NCBI GenBank assembly: GCA_007122185.1
Contig: SKUI01000062.1
Span: 1 to 9,561, forward strand
Reading direction: 5' to 3'
DNA length: 9,561 bases
Source: Rhodothermia bacterium
Lineage (GTDB): Bacteria > Bacteroidota > Rhodothermia > Balneolales > Natronogracilivirgulaceae
Below are positions 1-7,340 of this stretch, one piece after another. The notes beneath the pieces are model-generated. The model saw only the letters and a program-made list of their open reading frames with translations. It was not told where the DNA came from and did no database searches. Position 1 is the first letter of the stretch. Each line of letters starts with the position of its first letter. Position numbers and translations under genes: made by a program.

Positions 1-1869
1 AAGAGCAACACCGGGGAAGGGGGCGAGGATCCCGCGCGTTTCACGCCGGATGCCAACGGAGATTCGCGGTGCAGTGCCATCAAGCAGGTGGCGTCGGGAC
101 GTTTTGGCGTGACCAGCGAATACCTGACCAGCGCGCAGGAGATCCAGATCAAGATGGCGCAGGGAGCCAAGCCCGGTGAGGGTGGCGAGCTGCCCGGACG
201 TAAGGTGTATCCCTGGATCGCCAAAGAGCGGTATTCCACACCCGGTGTTGGACTGATCTCACCGCCGCCGCACCATGATATCTATTCGATTGAAGACCTG
301 GCCCAGCTCATCCACGACCTGAAAAATGCGAATACGAAGGCACGGATCAATGTGAAGCTGGTATCACTGGCCGGGGTCGGTACCATTGCCGCAGGTGTGG
401 CCAAAGGCAAGGCCGACGTGATCCTTATCAGCGGTCACGATGGCGGCACAGGCGCATCCCCGCAGACCAGCATCAAGCATGCCGGACTGCCCTGGGAGCT
501 TGGCCTGGCCGAAACGCACCAGACGCTGGTGCTCAACAATCTGCGCAGCCGGGTGGTGCTGGAGACGGACGGACAAATAAAGACCGGCCGCGACATTGTC
601 ATTGCGGCACTGCTGGGGGCCGAAGAATACGGATTCGGCACCAGCGCCCTGATCACGCTCGGGTGTGTGTTGATGCGGGTGTGCCATCTGGATACGTGTC
701 CGGTCGGCGTCGCCACCCAGAACCCCGAGCTGCGCCACAAGTTTGCCGGTGACCCGCAGTATGTTGTCAATTTCATGCGGTTTGTGGCCCAGGATGTACG
801 CGAGCAGATGGCACGGATGGGCTTCCGCACCATCGACGAGATGATCGGACGGGTGGACCGGCTCCGCCAGCGGAAGACCGATCACTGGAAAGCCAGAACG
901 CTTGACCTTTCCGCCATCCTGCACAAACCGCAGGTCAGCGGAAATATCGGTGTACGCAATTTCATGAAGCAGAATCACGGCCTGGACAATGCGATGGATA
1001 TCCAGACGCTGCTGGATATCTGCGAGCCGGCCATTAAGGACAAAACCCCGGTACGGGCCAAGCTGCCCATCCACAATATCAACCGTGTGGTCGGGACGAT
1101 CGTCGGGAGCGAAGTTACGCGGGCACATGGCCGCGATGGACTTCCCGAGGATACGATCCGGCTGAAGTTTCGAGGTTCGGCGGGACAGAGTTTCGGAGCG
1201 TTTGTGCCGAAAGGGATGACCCTTGAGCTGGAAGGCGATGCCAACGACTACTTCGGCAAGGGCCTCGGCGGCGGCAAGCTCATCCTCTATCCCCACTCCA
1301 ATGCACGTTTCAAGCCGGAAGAGAACATCATCGTGGGCAATGTGTCGTTTTACGGTGCCACGGGTGGCGAGGCGTACATCCGCGGGATGGCAGGAGAGCG
1401 ATTCTGCGTGCGCAACAGCGGGGTGCGTGCCGTGGTGGAAGCGGTCGGCGATCACGCCTGTGAGTACATGACGGGTGGACGCGTGGTGGTGCTTGGTCCG
1501 ACCGGACGCAACTTTGCCGCGGGAATGTCCGGCGGCATCGCTTATGTCCTGGACCTTGACAGCACCTTTGAGCAGCATTGCAACAAGGAGATGGTCCATC
1601 TGGAACGGCTTGAGGATGAAGATGAGATCATGGAAGTGATGCGGATGATACGTCGTCACGCCGACTATACCGACAGCAACCGTGCCTGGAAAATCCTGGC
1701 CAAGTGGGACGAAATGGTGCCGCACTTTGTGAAAGTGCACCCGATCGATTTCAAACGTATGAACGAGGCGATCCACGAGGCGCATTTGCGCGGGCTTGAA
1801 GGAGAAGAGGCCATCATGGAAGCGTTCCAGATCAACAAAGGCGACAAGGCGCGGGCCGCCGGCAACTGA
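1..1869 (+). CDS. gltB: Glutamate synthase (NADPH) large subunit, 3' part (left edge truncated)
   Basis: This is the C-terminal 622 residues of the large (alpha) subunit of glutamate synthase, which turns 2-oxoglutarate and glutamine-derived ammonia into two glutamates. The frame is open from base 1, so the start and the N-terminal amidotransferase domain lie off the left edge; the GTG at 88 is internal. The window opens in the FMN-binding synthase barrel with the conserved [10 protein letters not shown] stretch. [12 protein letters not shown] follows near residue 145. Cysteines at window residues 222, 228 and 233 (in [13 protein letters not shown]) have the spacing of the 3Fe-4S cluster ligands. 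The last ~250 residues are the glycine-rich GXGXG beta-helix domain, including [11 protein letters not shown] and [17 protein letters not shown]. It is followed by gltD after 53 bases with no terminator in the gap, so the two form an operon. The domain content is complete as far as it can be seen. Confidence 0.97.
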   Translation, partial: KSNTGEGGEDPARFTPDANGDSRCSAIKQVASGRFGVTSEYLTSAQEIQIKMAQGAKPGEGGELPGRKVYPWIAKERYSTPGVGLISPPPHHDIYSIEDLAQLIHDLKNANTKARINVKLVSLAGVGTIAAGVAKGKADVILISGHDGGTGASPQTSIKHAGLPWELGLAETHQTLVLNNLRSRVVLETDGQIKTGRDIVIAALLGAEEYGFGTSALITLGCVLMRVCHLDTCPVGVATQNPELRHKFAGDPQYVVNFMRFVAQDVREQMARMGFRTIDEMIGRVDRLRQRKTDHWKARTLDLSAILHKPQVSGNIGVRNFMKQNHGLDNAMDIQTLLDICEPAIKDKTPVRAKLPIHNINRVVGTIVGSEVTRAHGRDGLPEDTIRLKFRGSAGQSFGAFVPKGMTLELEGDANDYFGKGLGGGKLILYPHSNARFKPEENIIVGNVSFYGATGGEAYIRGMAGERFCVRNSGVRAVVEAVGDHACEYMTGGRVVVLGPTGRNFAAGMSGGIAYVLDLDSTFEQHCNKEMVHLERLEDEDEIMEVMRMIRRHADYTDSNRAWKILAKWDEMVPHFVKVHPIDFKRMNEAIHEAHLRGLEGEEAIMEAFQINKGDKARAAGN

Positions 1870-1922
1870 CGGCCGTATCCACCCGTAAAACCATATCAGG
1901 AAACAAGTTAATTTAGCAGAAG

Positions 1923-3437
1923 ATGGGTAAAACAACCGGATTTCTCGAGTTTGAACGGAAAACCACACCTTTCCAGGCGGCGGATAAGCGGATGAAGAGC
2001 TGGGAGGAATTCGCCGAACCGATGGCGGAGGAAGAGCTCAGGCGTCAGGGTGCGCGATGCATGGATTGTGGCATTCCGTTCTGCCAGACCGGAAAGGCCA
2101 CTCCGACCGGGGCCATGGGATGTCCGGTGTACAATCTGATCCCTGAGTGGAATGACCTGGTGTATCGCGGAAAATGGAAAGAAGCACTGCATCGTCTGCA
2201 TAAAACGAACAATTTTCCCGAGTTCACCGGACGTGTGTGTCCGGCCCCATGCGAAGGTTCCTGCGTGCTGGGTATTATTGAGCCGCCCGTGTCCATCAAA
2301 AGCATTGAGCAGGCGATCATTGACCGTGGCTTTGCCGAGGGATGGGTGGTGCCCGAGCCGCCGGACAAACGTACGGGGAAGACGGTCGGGGTTGTGGGAT
2401 CGGGTCCGGCCGGACTTGCTGCCGCCGCACAGCTCAACAGGGCGGGGCATACCGTGACCGTCTACGAGCGTGCCGATCGCATTGGCGGGCTGCTCACTTA
2501 CGGCATTCCCAATATGAAGCTTGACAAGCACATCGTGCAGCGGCGGGTCGACCTGCTGGCGGCCGAGGGCATTGAATTTGTGACAAATACCGAAATTGGC
2601 AAGGACATTCCGGCCGACGAGCTGCGGAAGAAGCACGACGCGCTTGTACTGGCCGGCGGAGCGACGACACCGCGTGATTTGCCGGTCGATGGCCGCGACC
2701 TGAAAGGCATTCACTTTGCCATGGAGTTTCTCCATGCCGATACCAAGGGTCTGCTGGATTCCGGTCAGAACGGATCTGAGCACAAACTGGGCAGCCGAGC
2801 CAGAGGCAGTTATACATCGGCGCGGGGCAAGCATGTGATCGTCATCGGCGGCGGAGATACCGGAACCGACTGTGTCAGCACCTCGCTGCGCCACGGTTGC
2901 AAGACGTTGACCCAGTTTGAGATTCTGCCGAAACCCCCTGAAAGCCGGTCCGACAGCAATCCCTGGCCTCAATGGCCGCATATCTACAAGCTGGATTACG
3001 GCCAGGAAGAGGCGCGCGTGAAATTCGGTGACGATCCGCGACAATACGAGATCATGACAAAGAAATTCACGGGTGACGATAAAGGGAACGTGAAAGAGCT
3101 CCACACGGTGCAGATCACGTGGGAGACCGGAGAAGGCGGGCGCCGCATCCCGAAAGAGATTCCCGGATCGCAAAAGGTTTGGAAGGCTGACCTGGTGCTT
3201 CTTGCCATGGGTTTTCTTGGGCCCGAAAATCCGGTGCTCGATCAGCTTGGTGTTGAACGTGACGAGCGCTCAAATGCCAAAGCCGAGTTCGAAGAGTACG
3301 TCACCAATGTGGATGGCGTGTTTGCCGCCGGGGATATGCGGCGCGGTCAGAGCCTGGTGGTCTGGGCCATCAACGAGGGCCGTGGTGTGGCGCGTGAATG
3401 TGACCGATGGCTGATGGGCAGTACGGAGCTGCCGTGA
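1923..3437 (+). CDS. gltD: Glutamate synthase (NADPH) small subunit
   Basis: This 504-residue beta subunit of glutamate synthase takes electrons from NADPH and passes them through FAD and iron-sulfur clusters to GltB. The N-terminal ferredoxin-like domain carries the cluster cysteines C46, C49, C54, C67, C106, C110 and C114 ([29 protein letters not shown]). The FAD Rossmann motif [10 protein letters not shown] begins at residue 159, with E182 at the end of the second strand. The NADPH site GGGDTGTD lies at 309-316. The C-terminal FAD contact [19 protein letters not shown] begins at 465. The length is slightly above the usual ~470-490, partly because of a Gly/Ser/Arg-rich loop at about 281-300, just before the NADPH motif. 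The start is the first ATG after gltB, and only a weak AGAAG sits directly before it. It lies downstream of gltB in the same operon. A loose hairpin follows at 3472-3494. Confidence 0.97.
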   Translation: MGKTTGFLEFERKTTPFQAADKRMKSWEEFAEPMAEEELRRQGARCMDCGIPFCQTGKATPTGAMGCPVYNLIPEWNDLVYRGKWKEALHRLHKTNNFPEFTGRVCPAPCEGSCVLGIIEPPVSIKSIEQAIIDRGFAEGWVVPEPPDKRTGKTVGVVGSGPAGLAAAAQLNRAGHTVTVYERADRIGGLLTYGIPNMKLDKHIVQRRVDLLAAEGIEFVTNTEIGKDIPADELRKKHDALVLAGGATTPRDLPVDGRDLKGIHFAMEFLHADTKGLLDSGQNGSEHKLGSRARGSYTSARGKHVIVIGGGDTGTDCVSTSLRHGCKTLTQFEILPKPPESRSDSNPWPQWPHIYKLDYGQEEARVKFGDDPRQYEIMTKKFTGDDKGNVKELHTVQITWETGEGGRRIPKEIPGSQKVWKADLVLLAMGFLGPENPVLDQLGVERDERSNAKAEFEEYVTNVDGVFAAGDMRRGQSLVVWAINEGRGVARECDRWLMGSTELP

Positions 3438-3471
3438 CAGCGCTTCCCGATTCTCATAAGTGGATGGAATG

Positions 3472-3494
3472 ATAATACCCGTAAGGGTGATTAT
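3472..3494 (+). terminator. Weak hairpin after gltD
   Basis: ATAATACCC and GGGTGATTAT pair around a GTAA loop, with one bulged base. No T run follows, so it is a poor Rho-independent terminator. It may only be a 3' end stabiliser, or part of the next gene's promoter region. It is the only structure in the 105 bases between gltD and the next gene. Confidence 0.25.
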
Positions 3495-3503
3495 ATAGAT
3501 AGA

Positions 3504-3511
3504 TACCTTTC
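3504..3511 (+). promoter_or_regulatory. Possible Bacteroidota-type -7 element before the SDR gene
   Basis: TACCTTTC matches the Bacteroidota -7 consensus TAnnTTTG except for its last base. It lies about 31 bases before the ATG. I could not find a matching TTTG -33 element at the expected spacing, so this is only a candidate. Confidence 0.2.
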
Positions 3512-3542
3512 GTCACAAATCAGTAACCGAAACGTATTATCT

Positions 3543-4181
3543 ATGAAGATTGCAGTACTGGGAGCTCACGGGCAGATTTCCATGCTCCTTCACCCCATTC
3601 TCAGAAGCAACGGTCATGATGTCATTGGGCTGATCCGCAATCCTGATCACTCCGATGAAGTCGAAAGAGCCGGAGCACAGCCGGTAATTTGCGACGTGGA
3701 GGCACAAGATGATATTTCCGATGCCGTCGGAAAAGTGGACGCCGTGATATTTGCCGCAGGAGCGGGTCCGGGAAGTGGAGCTGAGCGGAAATGGACCGTG
3801 GACCGGAATGGAGCCATCAAATTGATTGATGCAGCGAAGAAAAACGGCATCAGCCGCTATGTAATGATCAGTGCCATGAAGGTGGAAGAGCCGCGCGGAA
3901 ACGAGGTATTCCAGGTGTATCAGAAGGCAAAGTCGGAAGCAGACAGTGCATTGCGTGAAAGCGGACTGGAATGGACAATCATCCGTCCGGGACGCCTGAC
4001 CGACAATCTGCCGACAGGTCGTATCGCTTTGGGACCCGATCTTGAATCTGGGGAAATCCCGCGAGCCGATGTCGCAGCCGTCGTAGCCGAGATCCTTGAA
4101 ATACCTGGGTCAGCCGGGTATCAGTGGGATCTGACTTCAGGAGATACGCTGATCGATGCTGCGATCAGGCAGGCGCTCTGA
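3543..4181 (+). CDS. Atypical short-chain dehydrogenase / NAD(P)H-binding protein (SDR_a5, YhfK-like)
   Basis: This 212-residue single-domain Rossmann protein resembles the small atypical SDRs (NmrA/YhfK type) that bind NAD(P)H and often have no known substrate. The dinucleotide loop is GAHGQIS at residues 7-13. The family's third glycine is replaced by serine at 13. R32, after the second strand, suggests NADP(H) preference. VIFAAGAG (68-75) is the fourth-strand motif, MISAM holds S110, and Y126-QKA-K130 fits the YxxxK pair. ESGLEWTIIRPGRLTDN (139-155) is the typical substrate-side segment. The reaction cannot be told from the sequence. There is no Shine-Dalgarno sequence. It stands alone on + after gltD, 105 bases away, and faces a small membrane protein gene. 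The cofactor fold is clear; the function is open. Confidence 0.9.
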   Translation: MKIAVLGAHGQISMLLHPILRSNGHDVIGLIRNPDHSDEVERAGAQPVICDVEAQDDISDAVGKVDAVIFAAGAGPGSGAERKWTVDRNGAIKLIDAAKKNGISRYVMISAMKVEEPRGNEVFQVYQKAKSEADSALRESGLEWTIIRPGRLTDNLPTGRIALGPDLESGEIPRADVAAVVAEILEIPGSAGYQWDLTSGDTLIDAAIRQAL

Positions 4182-4190
4182 TGTCCCCAT

Positions 4191-4206
4191 CGCACGAGAT
4201 CGTGCG
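4191..4206 (+). repeat. Perfect short inverted repeat after the SDR gene
   Basis: CGCACGA and TCGTGCG form a 7-base inverted repeat with only two bases between them (in practice a 6-bp stem and 4-base loop). It begins nine bases after the SDR stop codon. No T run follows. It could be part of a bidirectional 3' end structure between the two convergent genes. Confidence 0.4.
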
Positions 4207-4237
4207 GCCGGCAGCATGGTCAGCACGATAACCGGAG

Positions 4238-4275
4238 TCTGCCATCATCCGGCAGATGGCTGAATATTATTTTTT
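4238..4275 (+). terminator. Candidate terminator with two overlapping hairpins between convergent genes
   Basis: TCTGCC (4238-4243) pairs with GGCAGA (4251-4256). GCCATC (4241-4246) pairs with GATGGC (4255-4260). The two stems share bases and cannot form together. An AT tract ending in six T's (4270-4275) follows about nine bases after the second stem, which is further than in a textbook terminator. The tract overlaps the stop codon of the opposite gene at 4267. It probably ends the SDR transcript. Confidence 0.35.
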
Positions 4276-4464
4276 CCAGCCGATCACCAGTCCAACTACC
4301 AGAACGACTGCCGATATGACTATGGGGATATAATCTCCGGTGCTAACGGTCACTTCTGCACCAAATGCATCAAAATGTTCGGTTTCCTGAAAATACAGGT
4401 AACCATAATATATGATGCCAATGATGCCGGCTGCGCTTAAGATGCCACCGATTGTTCTTCTCAT
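4267..4464 (-). CDS. Small two-helix membrane protein, DUF3185-like
   Basis: This 65-residue protein has two predicted membrane helices, about residues 5-26 (GGILSAAGIIGIIYYGYLYF) and 45-62 (DYIPIVISAVVLVVGLVIGW). A polar loop of about 18 residues joins them, and a WKK tail suggests a cytoplasmic C-terminus. The order of helix, acidic loop and second glycine/valine-rich helix resembles the DUF3185 group of small inner-membrane proteins. That likeness is from memory, and no function is known. An AAGG sequence about eight bases before the ATG acts as a plausible ribosome binding site, unusual in this window. The gene is divergent from the namZ lipoprotein gene and convergent with the SDR gene. 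Confidence 0.7.
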   Translation of the reverse strand: MRRTIGGILSAAGIIGIIYYGYLYFQETEHFDAFGAEVTVSTGDYIPIVISAVVLVVGLVIGWKK

Positions 4465-4706
4465 GTGATTGCCTTCATTATTTTGTCGTTCCAGTCCGGG
4501 AATATCCTGTGAATGCCAGACTGACTGGGACGGTCCGGATTATCCGCTGCTGTCTGGTTTATCGAAAATCTATTGTACCGTTAAGGCATGGTTTTCTTAT
4601 AATACATATTATAGCATTTATTTTCGATCAGTGTATCTGTCAATATTTACATTTCCAACAGTCGCCCATTTCACCCGCAATCACGATATCCGTTTCAAAC
4701 AGAACC
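4465..4706. promoter_or_regulatory. Divergent promoter region between small membrane gene and namZ
   Basis: These 242 bases separate two divergent genes and contain no convincing gene. The central part (about 4560-4660) is AT-rich. It holds an inverted repeat at 4598-4613 (TATAATA and TATTATA around CA), in which each strand carries a TATAAT. TGTCAA at 4638-4643 is a perfect TTGACA on the minus strand, but it lies 24 bases from the nearest minus TATAAT, too far for a standard promoter. TACATTTC at 4648-4655 fits the Bacteroidota -7 element except for one base. No single promoter can be assigned with confidence. Confidence 0.4.
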
Positions 4707-6059
4707 ATGATACCATTTTTGAGTAATTCCGGGACAACCGCTACAAAACATTCTGCCTGTAGTGTGTTTCGCTTCACATTCACACGGCTTACGATTTTTA
4801 CACTCTTAGTGCTTCCCCTTTCCTGTTCATCGGAGGATATCCCGCGAAACGATCATGCATACTCGGAAAGCGCAACACCCGTGGTGCAGGTGGGGGCCGA
4901 GCGGCTGCTGACTGACTATTTTCACCTGGTGGATGGGAAACGGGTCGGCATCATCACCAACCATAGTGCCGTTGCCGGTGGAGAGCATATTGTGGACCTG
5001 CTCCATGCACATCCCGGTGTGACCGTCACTGCACTTTTTGGCCCTGAGCACGGTATTCGCGGCACTGCCGATGCCGGAGAAGCGGTAGAAGATGCCATTG
5101 ATGAGCAAACCGGCATTCCAGCCTACAGTTTGTACGGTCAGAATCGACGTCCGACCCCCAAGATGCTTTCGGAAGTGGATGTGCTGCTCTTTGATATTCA
5201 GGATGTGGGCACGCGCTTCTACACCTATCCGGCAACCATGGGGCGTGCCATGCGTTCGGCAGTGGAGGCGGGCATTCCCTATGTCGTCCTGGATCGTCCA
5301 AATCCCATTGGCGGCCAGCGTATTGAGGGGCATATCCGCAAGGACGAATTTGTTTCGGGTATTGGACTGTATCCCACTCCCGTCACACACGCCATGACCG
5401 TTGGTGAACTGGCGCTGATGATCCACGACCAGGGCTGGCACGACGGTATAGAAGAACTTGAATTGCACATAGTGCCGATGAAAGGGTGGACCCGCGACAT
5501 GCTTTGGTTCGATACCGGCCTTGCATGGATCCCGCCCAGTCCGAATATCCCGGATGCCGGGACAGCCGTGGTCTACCCGGGGACCTGCTTCTTTGAAGGT
5601 ACTCCAGCCAGTGAGGGACGCGGCACCTATGAACCGTTCCTGCAGGTCGGGAGTCCCTTCGTAGATGAAGAAGTTGCGGCAGACCGCCTGAACGAGCGGC
5701 AGCTGCCCGGACTCCGGTTCCATCCGGTTACCTTCGAACCAGTGAGCATACCGGGCATGTCCCGTTATCCCAAGCTGGAAGGGGAAACGGTGCACGGCGT
5801 CAAACTGGAAGTGACCGATGCGCCGGCCGTGTTCCCTGTAGCCATCGGCATCCATTTACTGCAGGTTTTTTACGACCTGTTGCCCGATGAGAGAAAGGAG
5901 GCGTTCTTTCATCCGCGCGGGATGCCAGTCCGTGCCGGGAACACGATGGTGGCACAAATGATACGTGACGGTGTTCCGGCAGAAGTAATCATCCGCAGTT
6001 GGCAGGACGACGTTGAAAAATTCGAAAAGATGCGTCGTCCGTACCTTCTTTATGAGTGA
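4707..6059 (+). CDS. namZ: Exo-beta-N-acetylmuramidase NamZ family lipoprotein (DUF1343, GH171)
   Basis: This 450-residue protein of the NamZ/YbbC (DUF1343) family removes terminal N-acetylmuramic acid from peptidoglycan fragments for cell wall recycling. The family motifs are all present: VGIITNHSAV, LFGPEHGIRG (residues 111-120, with E114 in the conserved PEHG), YSLYG, DIQDVGTRFYTYP and VLDRPNPIGG. The C-terminal domain is intact up to the family's usual end. An N-terminal hydrophobic segment ends in the lipobox LPLSC with C40, so the mature protein should be anchored to a membrane and face the periplasm. The ATG at 4707 gives a long 40-residue leader. A GTG at 4764 would give a standard 21-residue lipoprotein signal and could be the true start. 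The frame is open back to a TTG at 4452, but that part overlaps the divergent gene and is not protein-like. A 19-bp tandem repeat begins in its last two codons. Confidence 0.92.
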   Translation: MIPFLSNSGTTATKHSACSVFRFTFTRLTIFTLLVLPLSCSSEDIPRNDHAYSESATPVVQVGAERLLTDYFHLVDGKRVGIITNHSAVAGGEHIVDLLHAHPGVTVTALFGPEHGIRGTADAGEAVEDAIDEQTGIPAYSLYGQNRRPTPKMLSEVDVLLFDIQDVGTRFYTYPATMGRAMRSAVEAGIPYVVLDRPNPIGGQRIEGHIRKDEFVSGIGLYPTPVTHAMTVGELALMIHDQGWHDGIEELELHIVPMKGWTRDMLWFDTGLAWIPPSPNIPDAGTAVVYPGTCFFEGTPASEGRGTYEPFLQVGSPFVDEEVAADRLNERQLPGLRFHPVTFEPVSIPGMSRYPKLEGETVHGVKLEVTDAPAVFPVAIGIHLLQVFYDLLPDERKEAFFHPRGMPVRAGNTMVAQMIRDGVPAEVIIRSWQDDVEKFEKMRRPYLLYE

Positions 6060-6107
6060 TACCCGGCTATATGAATGATAAACGGCTTTATGGATGATAC
6101 CCGGAAG
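6051..6107 (+). repeat. Three tandem 19-bp imperfect repeats over the namZ stop codon
   Basis: Three head-to-tail units of 19 bases run through 6051-6069 (TATGAGTGATACCCGGCTA), 6070-6088 (TATGAATGATAAACGGCTT) and 6089-6107 (TATGGATGATACCCGGAAG), followed by a decayed partial unit. Units 1 and 2 match at 15 of 19 positions, and units 1 and 3 at 14. The first unit holds the last two codons and the TGA of namZ. The period is not a multiple of three and each unit has a stop in the namZ frame or a shifted frame, so it is not a coding repeat. It lies in the 113-base convergent gap before msrB, where I found no good terminator. Confidence 0.75.
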
Positions 6108-6172
6108 TAATGGACCGGAACAGAGGCTGCCGGATATTGCTGGTCAAGTGATGCGGAATGGACGGGTGAATT

Positions 6173-6709
6173 TTAGCGATTCAGCCTGTAATCCAGCTCA
6201 TCCTGACGTCCATCGGCAATCTTTTCGTGATCTTCCCGGTCAATAAGGCGGAGTGAGGACGAATTCATGCAATAGCGCAACCCGGTAGGCTCAGGTCCGT
6301 CGTCGAACACGTGTCCCAGATGTCCGCCGCAACGCTCACAATGCACCTCGGTTCGGGGCATGAGCAGCTTGAAATCCGTTTTGGTGCCAATGTGATCGGG
6401 GGACAGCGGTGCATAAAAGCTGGGCCAGCCGGAAGAAGACCGAAATTTGGCCGCCGAGGAAAACAAGGGATTGGAACATCCGCGGCACACGTAAACCCCA
6501 TCTGTTTCGGTGGCATGATACTCGTTGTCGAAAGGCCGCTCAGTTCCTTCCGATCGTTGTACCTGGTATTCGGATCCGGAGAGCCGTTCCTGCCATTCTT
6601 CTTCAGAAAGTGAGATTTTTTCTTTGGGTGACGGGAAAAGGGAGGCATTGAACCACTCGGGCACCGGGGGTTCATTTCCGGTATTTTGTGATTTACTGTG
6701 GATATTCAC
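6173..6709 (-). CDS. msrB: Peptide-methionine (R)-S-oxide reductase
   Basis: This 178-residue MsrB reduces methionine-R-sulfoxide in oxidised proteins. Zinc is held by C75/C78 (CRGC) and C124/C127 (CERC). The catalytic cysteine is C147 in RYCMNSSSL, and the core motifs GTERPF, SGWPSF and GGHLGHVFDDGP are intact. The usual resolving cysteine of SGCGWPSF enzymes is serine here (S93, 54 residues before the catalytic one, the family spacing). No other cysteine is present, so the enzyme is probably recycled directly by a reductant. About 32 residues precede the core. There is no signal peptide, so it is likely cytoplasmic. The start is a GTG, the first start codon after an in-frame stop upstream, and no Shine-Dalgarno sequence precedes it. 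It is convergent with namZ and divergent from ytxH. Confidence 0.95.
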   Translation of the reverse strand: MNIHSKSQNTGNEPPVPEWFNASLFPSPKEKISLSEEEWQERLSGSEYQVQRSEGTERPFDNEYHATETDGVYVCRGCSNPLFSSAAKFRSSSGWPSFYAPLSPDHIGTKTDFKLLMPRTEVHCERCGGHLGHVFDDGPEPTGLRYCMNSSSLRLIDREDHEKIADGRQDELDYRLNR

Positions 6710-6946
6710 GATGAAACCATTTAGATTTATTGATACGTCAGTATGCGAGAAAATTTTGCATCACATTGAGAGTGAGCAACATCAGATTCTTCATTTTAGA
6801 AACGTTTACATCTTCAGGAATCATTCCGTTTTATCTGAAATCATTGTTTTTTCCGGGGCTTTTTCCGGGTTCTTTGTTCTATTGGAATCCTGTCGGGATT
6901 TGAACTGTTACAATTGGTATAAACCGCAACTAAAAAACGAGGGAAT
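6710..6946. promoter_or_regulatory. AT-rich divergent gap between msrB and ytxH
   Basis: These 237 bases must hold the promoters of msrB (-) and ytxH (+). A + frame is open from 6711 to 6950, but its translation looks random. Visible features are AAAATTTT near 6752-6759, a tandem 12-base repeat with shared TTTTTCCGGG at 6848-6871, a small AATCC/GGATT inverted repeat at 6886-6900, and TATAAA at 6918-6923, 24 bases before the ytxH start. The last could serve as a -10 element, but the nearest TTGAAC is only 12 bases upstream. None of these is firm. Confidence 0.35.
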
Positions 6947-7225
6947 ATGAGCAAGGGAAATATCTTAATCAGTGTTATCATCGGTTCTTTCATCGGTGCC
7001 CTGTTGGGCGTACTGTTCGCTCCGGACAAGGGTGAGAAGACGCGTAAGCAAATCGCGAAGAAAAGCGACGAGTACAGCGACGTGGTGAAAACCGAATTTG
7101 ACGACTTCGTAAAAACGATGAGAAAAAAGTACGAATCGGCCCTGGATGACACCGAGCAGATCATCAGCAAGGGTAAAGCCAAGGCGGACGAACTGAGAAA
7201 CGAAGTTAAAAAAGCACTGAAATAG
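6947..7225 (+). CDS. YtxH domain-containing protein
   Basis: This 92-residue protein has one N-terminal membrane helix (about residues 5-26, ILISVIIGSFIGALLGVLFA). It is followed by the typical APDKGEKTRKQI segment and a long charged helix, likely coiled coil, to the end (about 30-92). This is the YtxH layout. YtxH proteins are small membrane-anchored proteins, some tied to general stress in Bacillus, with no known biochemical activity. The glycine-rich helix and lysine-rich tail suggest a short membrane anchor with a cytoplasmic coil. GAGGG at 6939-6943 lies three bases before the ATG; it is close, but it is one of the few clear ribosome binding sites here. A strong hairpin terminator lies 64 bases after the stop. 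Confidence 0.88.
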   Translation: MSKGNILISVIIGSFIGALLGVLFAPDKGEKTRKQIAKKSDEYSDVVKTEFDDFVKTMRKKYESALDDTEQIISKGKAKADELRNEVKKALK

Positions 7226-7288
7226 CAGACCAGAAGTGTTTCGGATCGCGTCAGGTCCGGAGACATACACTTTTAATTTTCTGAAAAT

Positions 7289-7340
7289 GCCGGTATCATA
7301 CCTGTCCTTTAACCAGGAACGGAGATACCGGCTTTTTTTT
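7289..7340 (+). terminator. Strong Rho-independent terminator (or attenuator) directly before the next start codon
   Basis: GCCGGTATC (7289-7297) pairs perfectly over nine bases with GATACCGGC (7324-7332), and eight T's follow at 7333-7340. The 26-base loop can fold an inner CCTG/CAGG stem (7301-7304 with 7314-7317). It has the form of an intrinsic terminator for ytxH. Its last T is directly followed by the ATG of the next gene at 7341, so it also occupies the place of that gene's leader and may act on it. Confidence 0.8.

Noticed and set aside
88..90. GTG at 88 as the start of gltB
   Set aside because: The frame stays open to base 1 and encodes the conserved [10 protein letters not shown] segment, so this is internal.
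364..1968. Long minus-strand open frame (534 codons) opposite gltB
   Set aside because: It is antisense to a clear gltB with all family motifs, and its translation has no recognisable domain. Long antisense frames are expected from codon bias in GC-rich genes.
1908..3173. Long minus-strand open frame (421 codons) opposite gltD
   Set aside because: It is a shadow of gltD; the translation is His/Arg-rich with no family signal.
4452..4706. N-terminal extension of namZ from the TTG at 4452
   Set aside because: It overlaps the start of the divergent small gene, lies in AT-rich promoter DNA and encodes no signal peptide; the lipobox leader starts later.
4827..5855. Minus-strand open frame (342 codons) opposite namZ
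   Set aside because: It is antisense to a well conserved NamZ frame, with no motifs or start context of its own.
6848..6871. Tandem 12-base repeat (TTTTTCCGGG twice) upstream of ytxH
   Set aside because: There are only two copies with no third and no link to a promoter element; it is too short to separate from chance.
6711..6950. Possible small + gene ending in an ATGA overlap with ytxH
   Set aside because: The 79-residue translation has no helix, domain or codon pattern like its neighbours, and it occupies the only space for the msrB and ytxH promoters.
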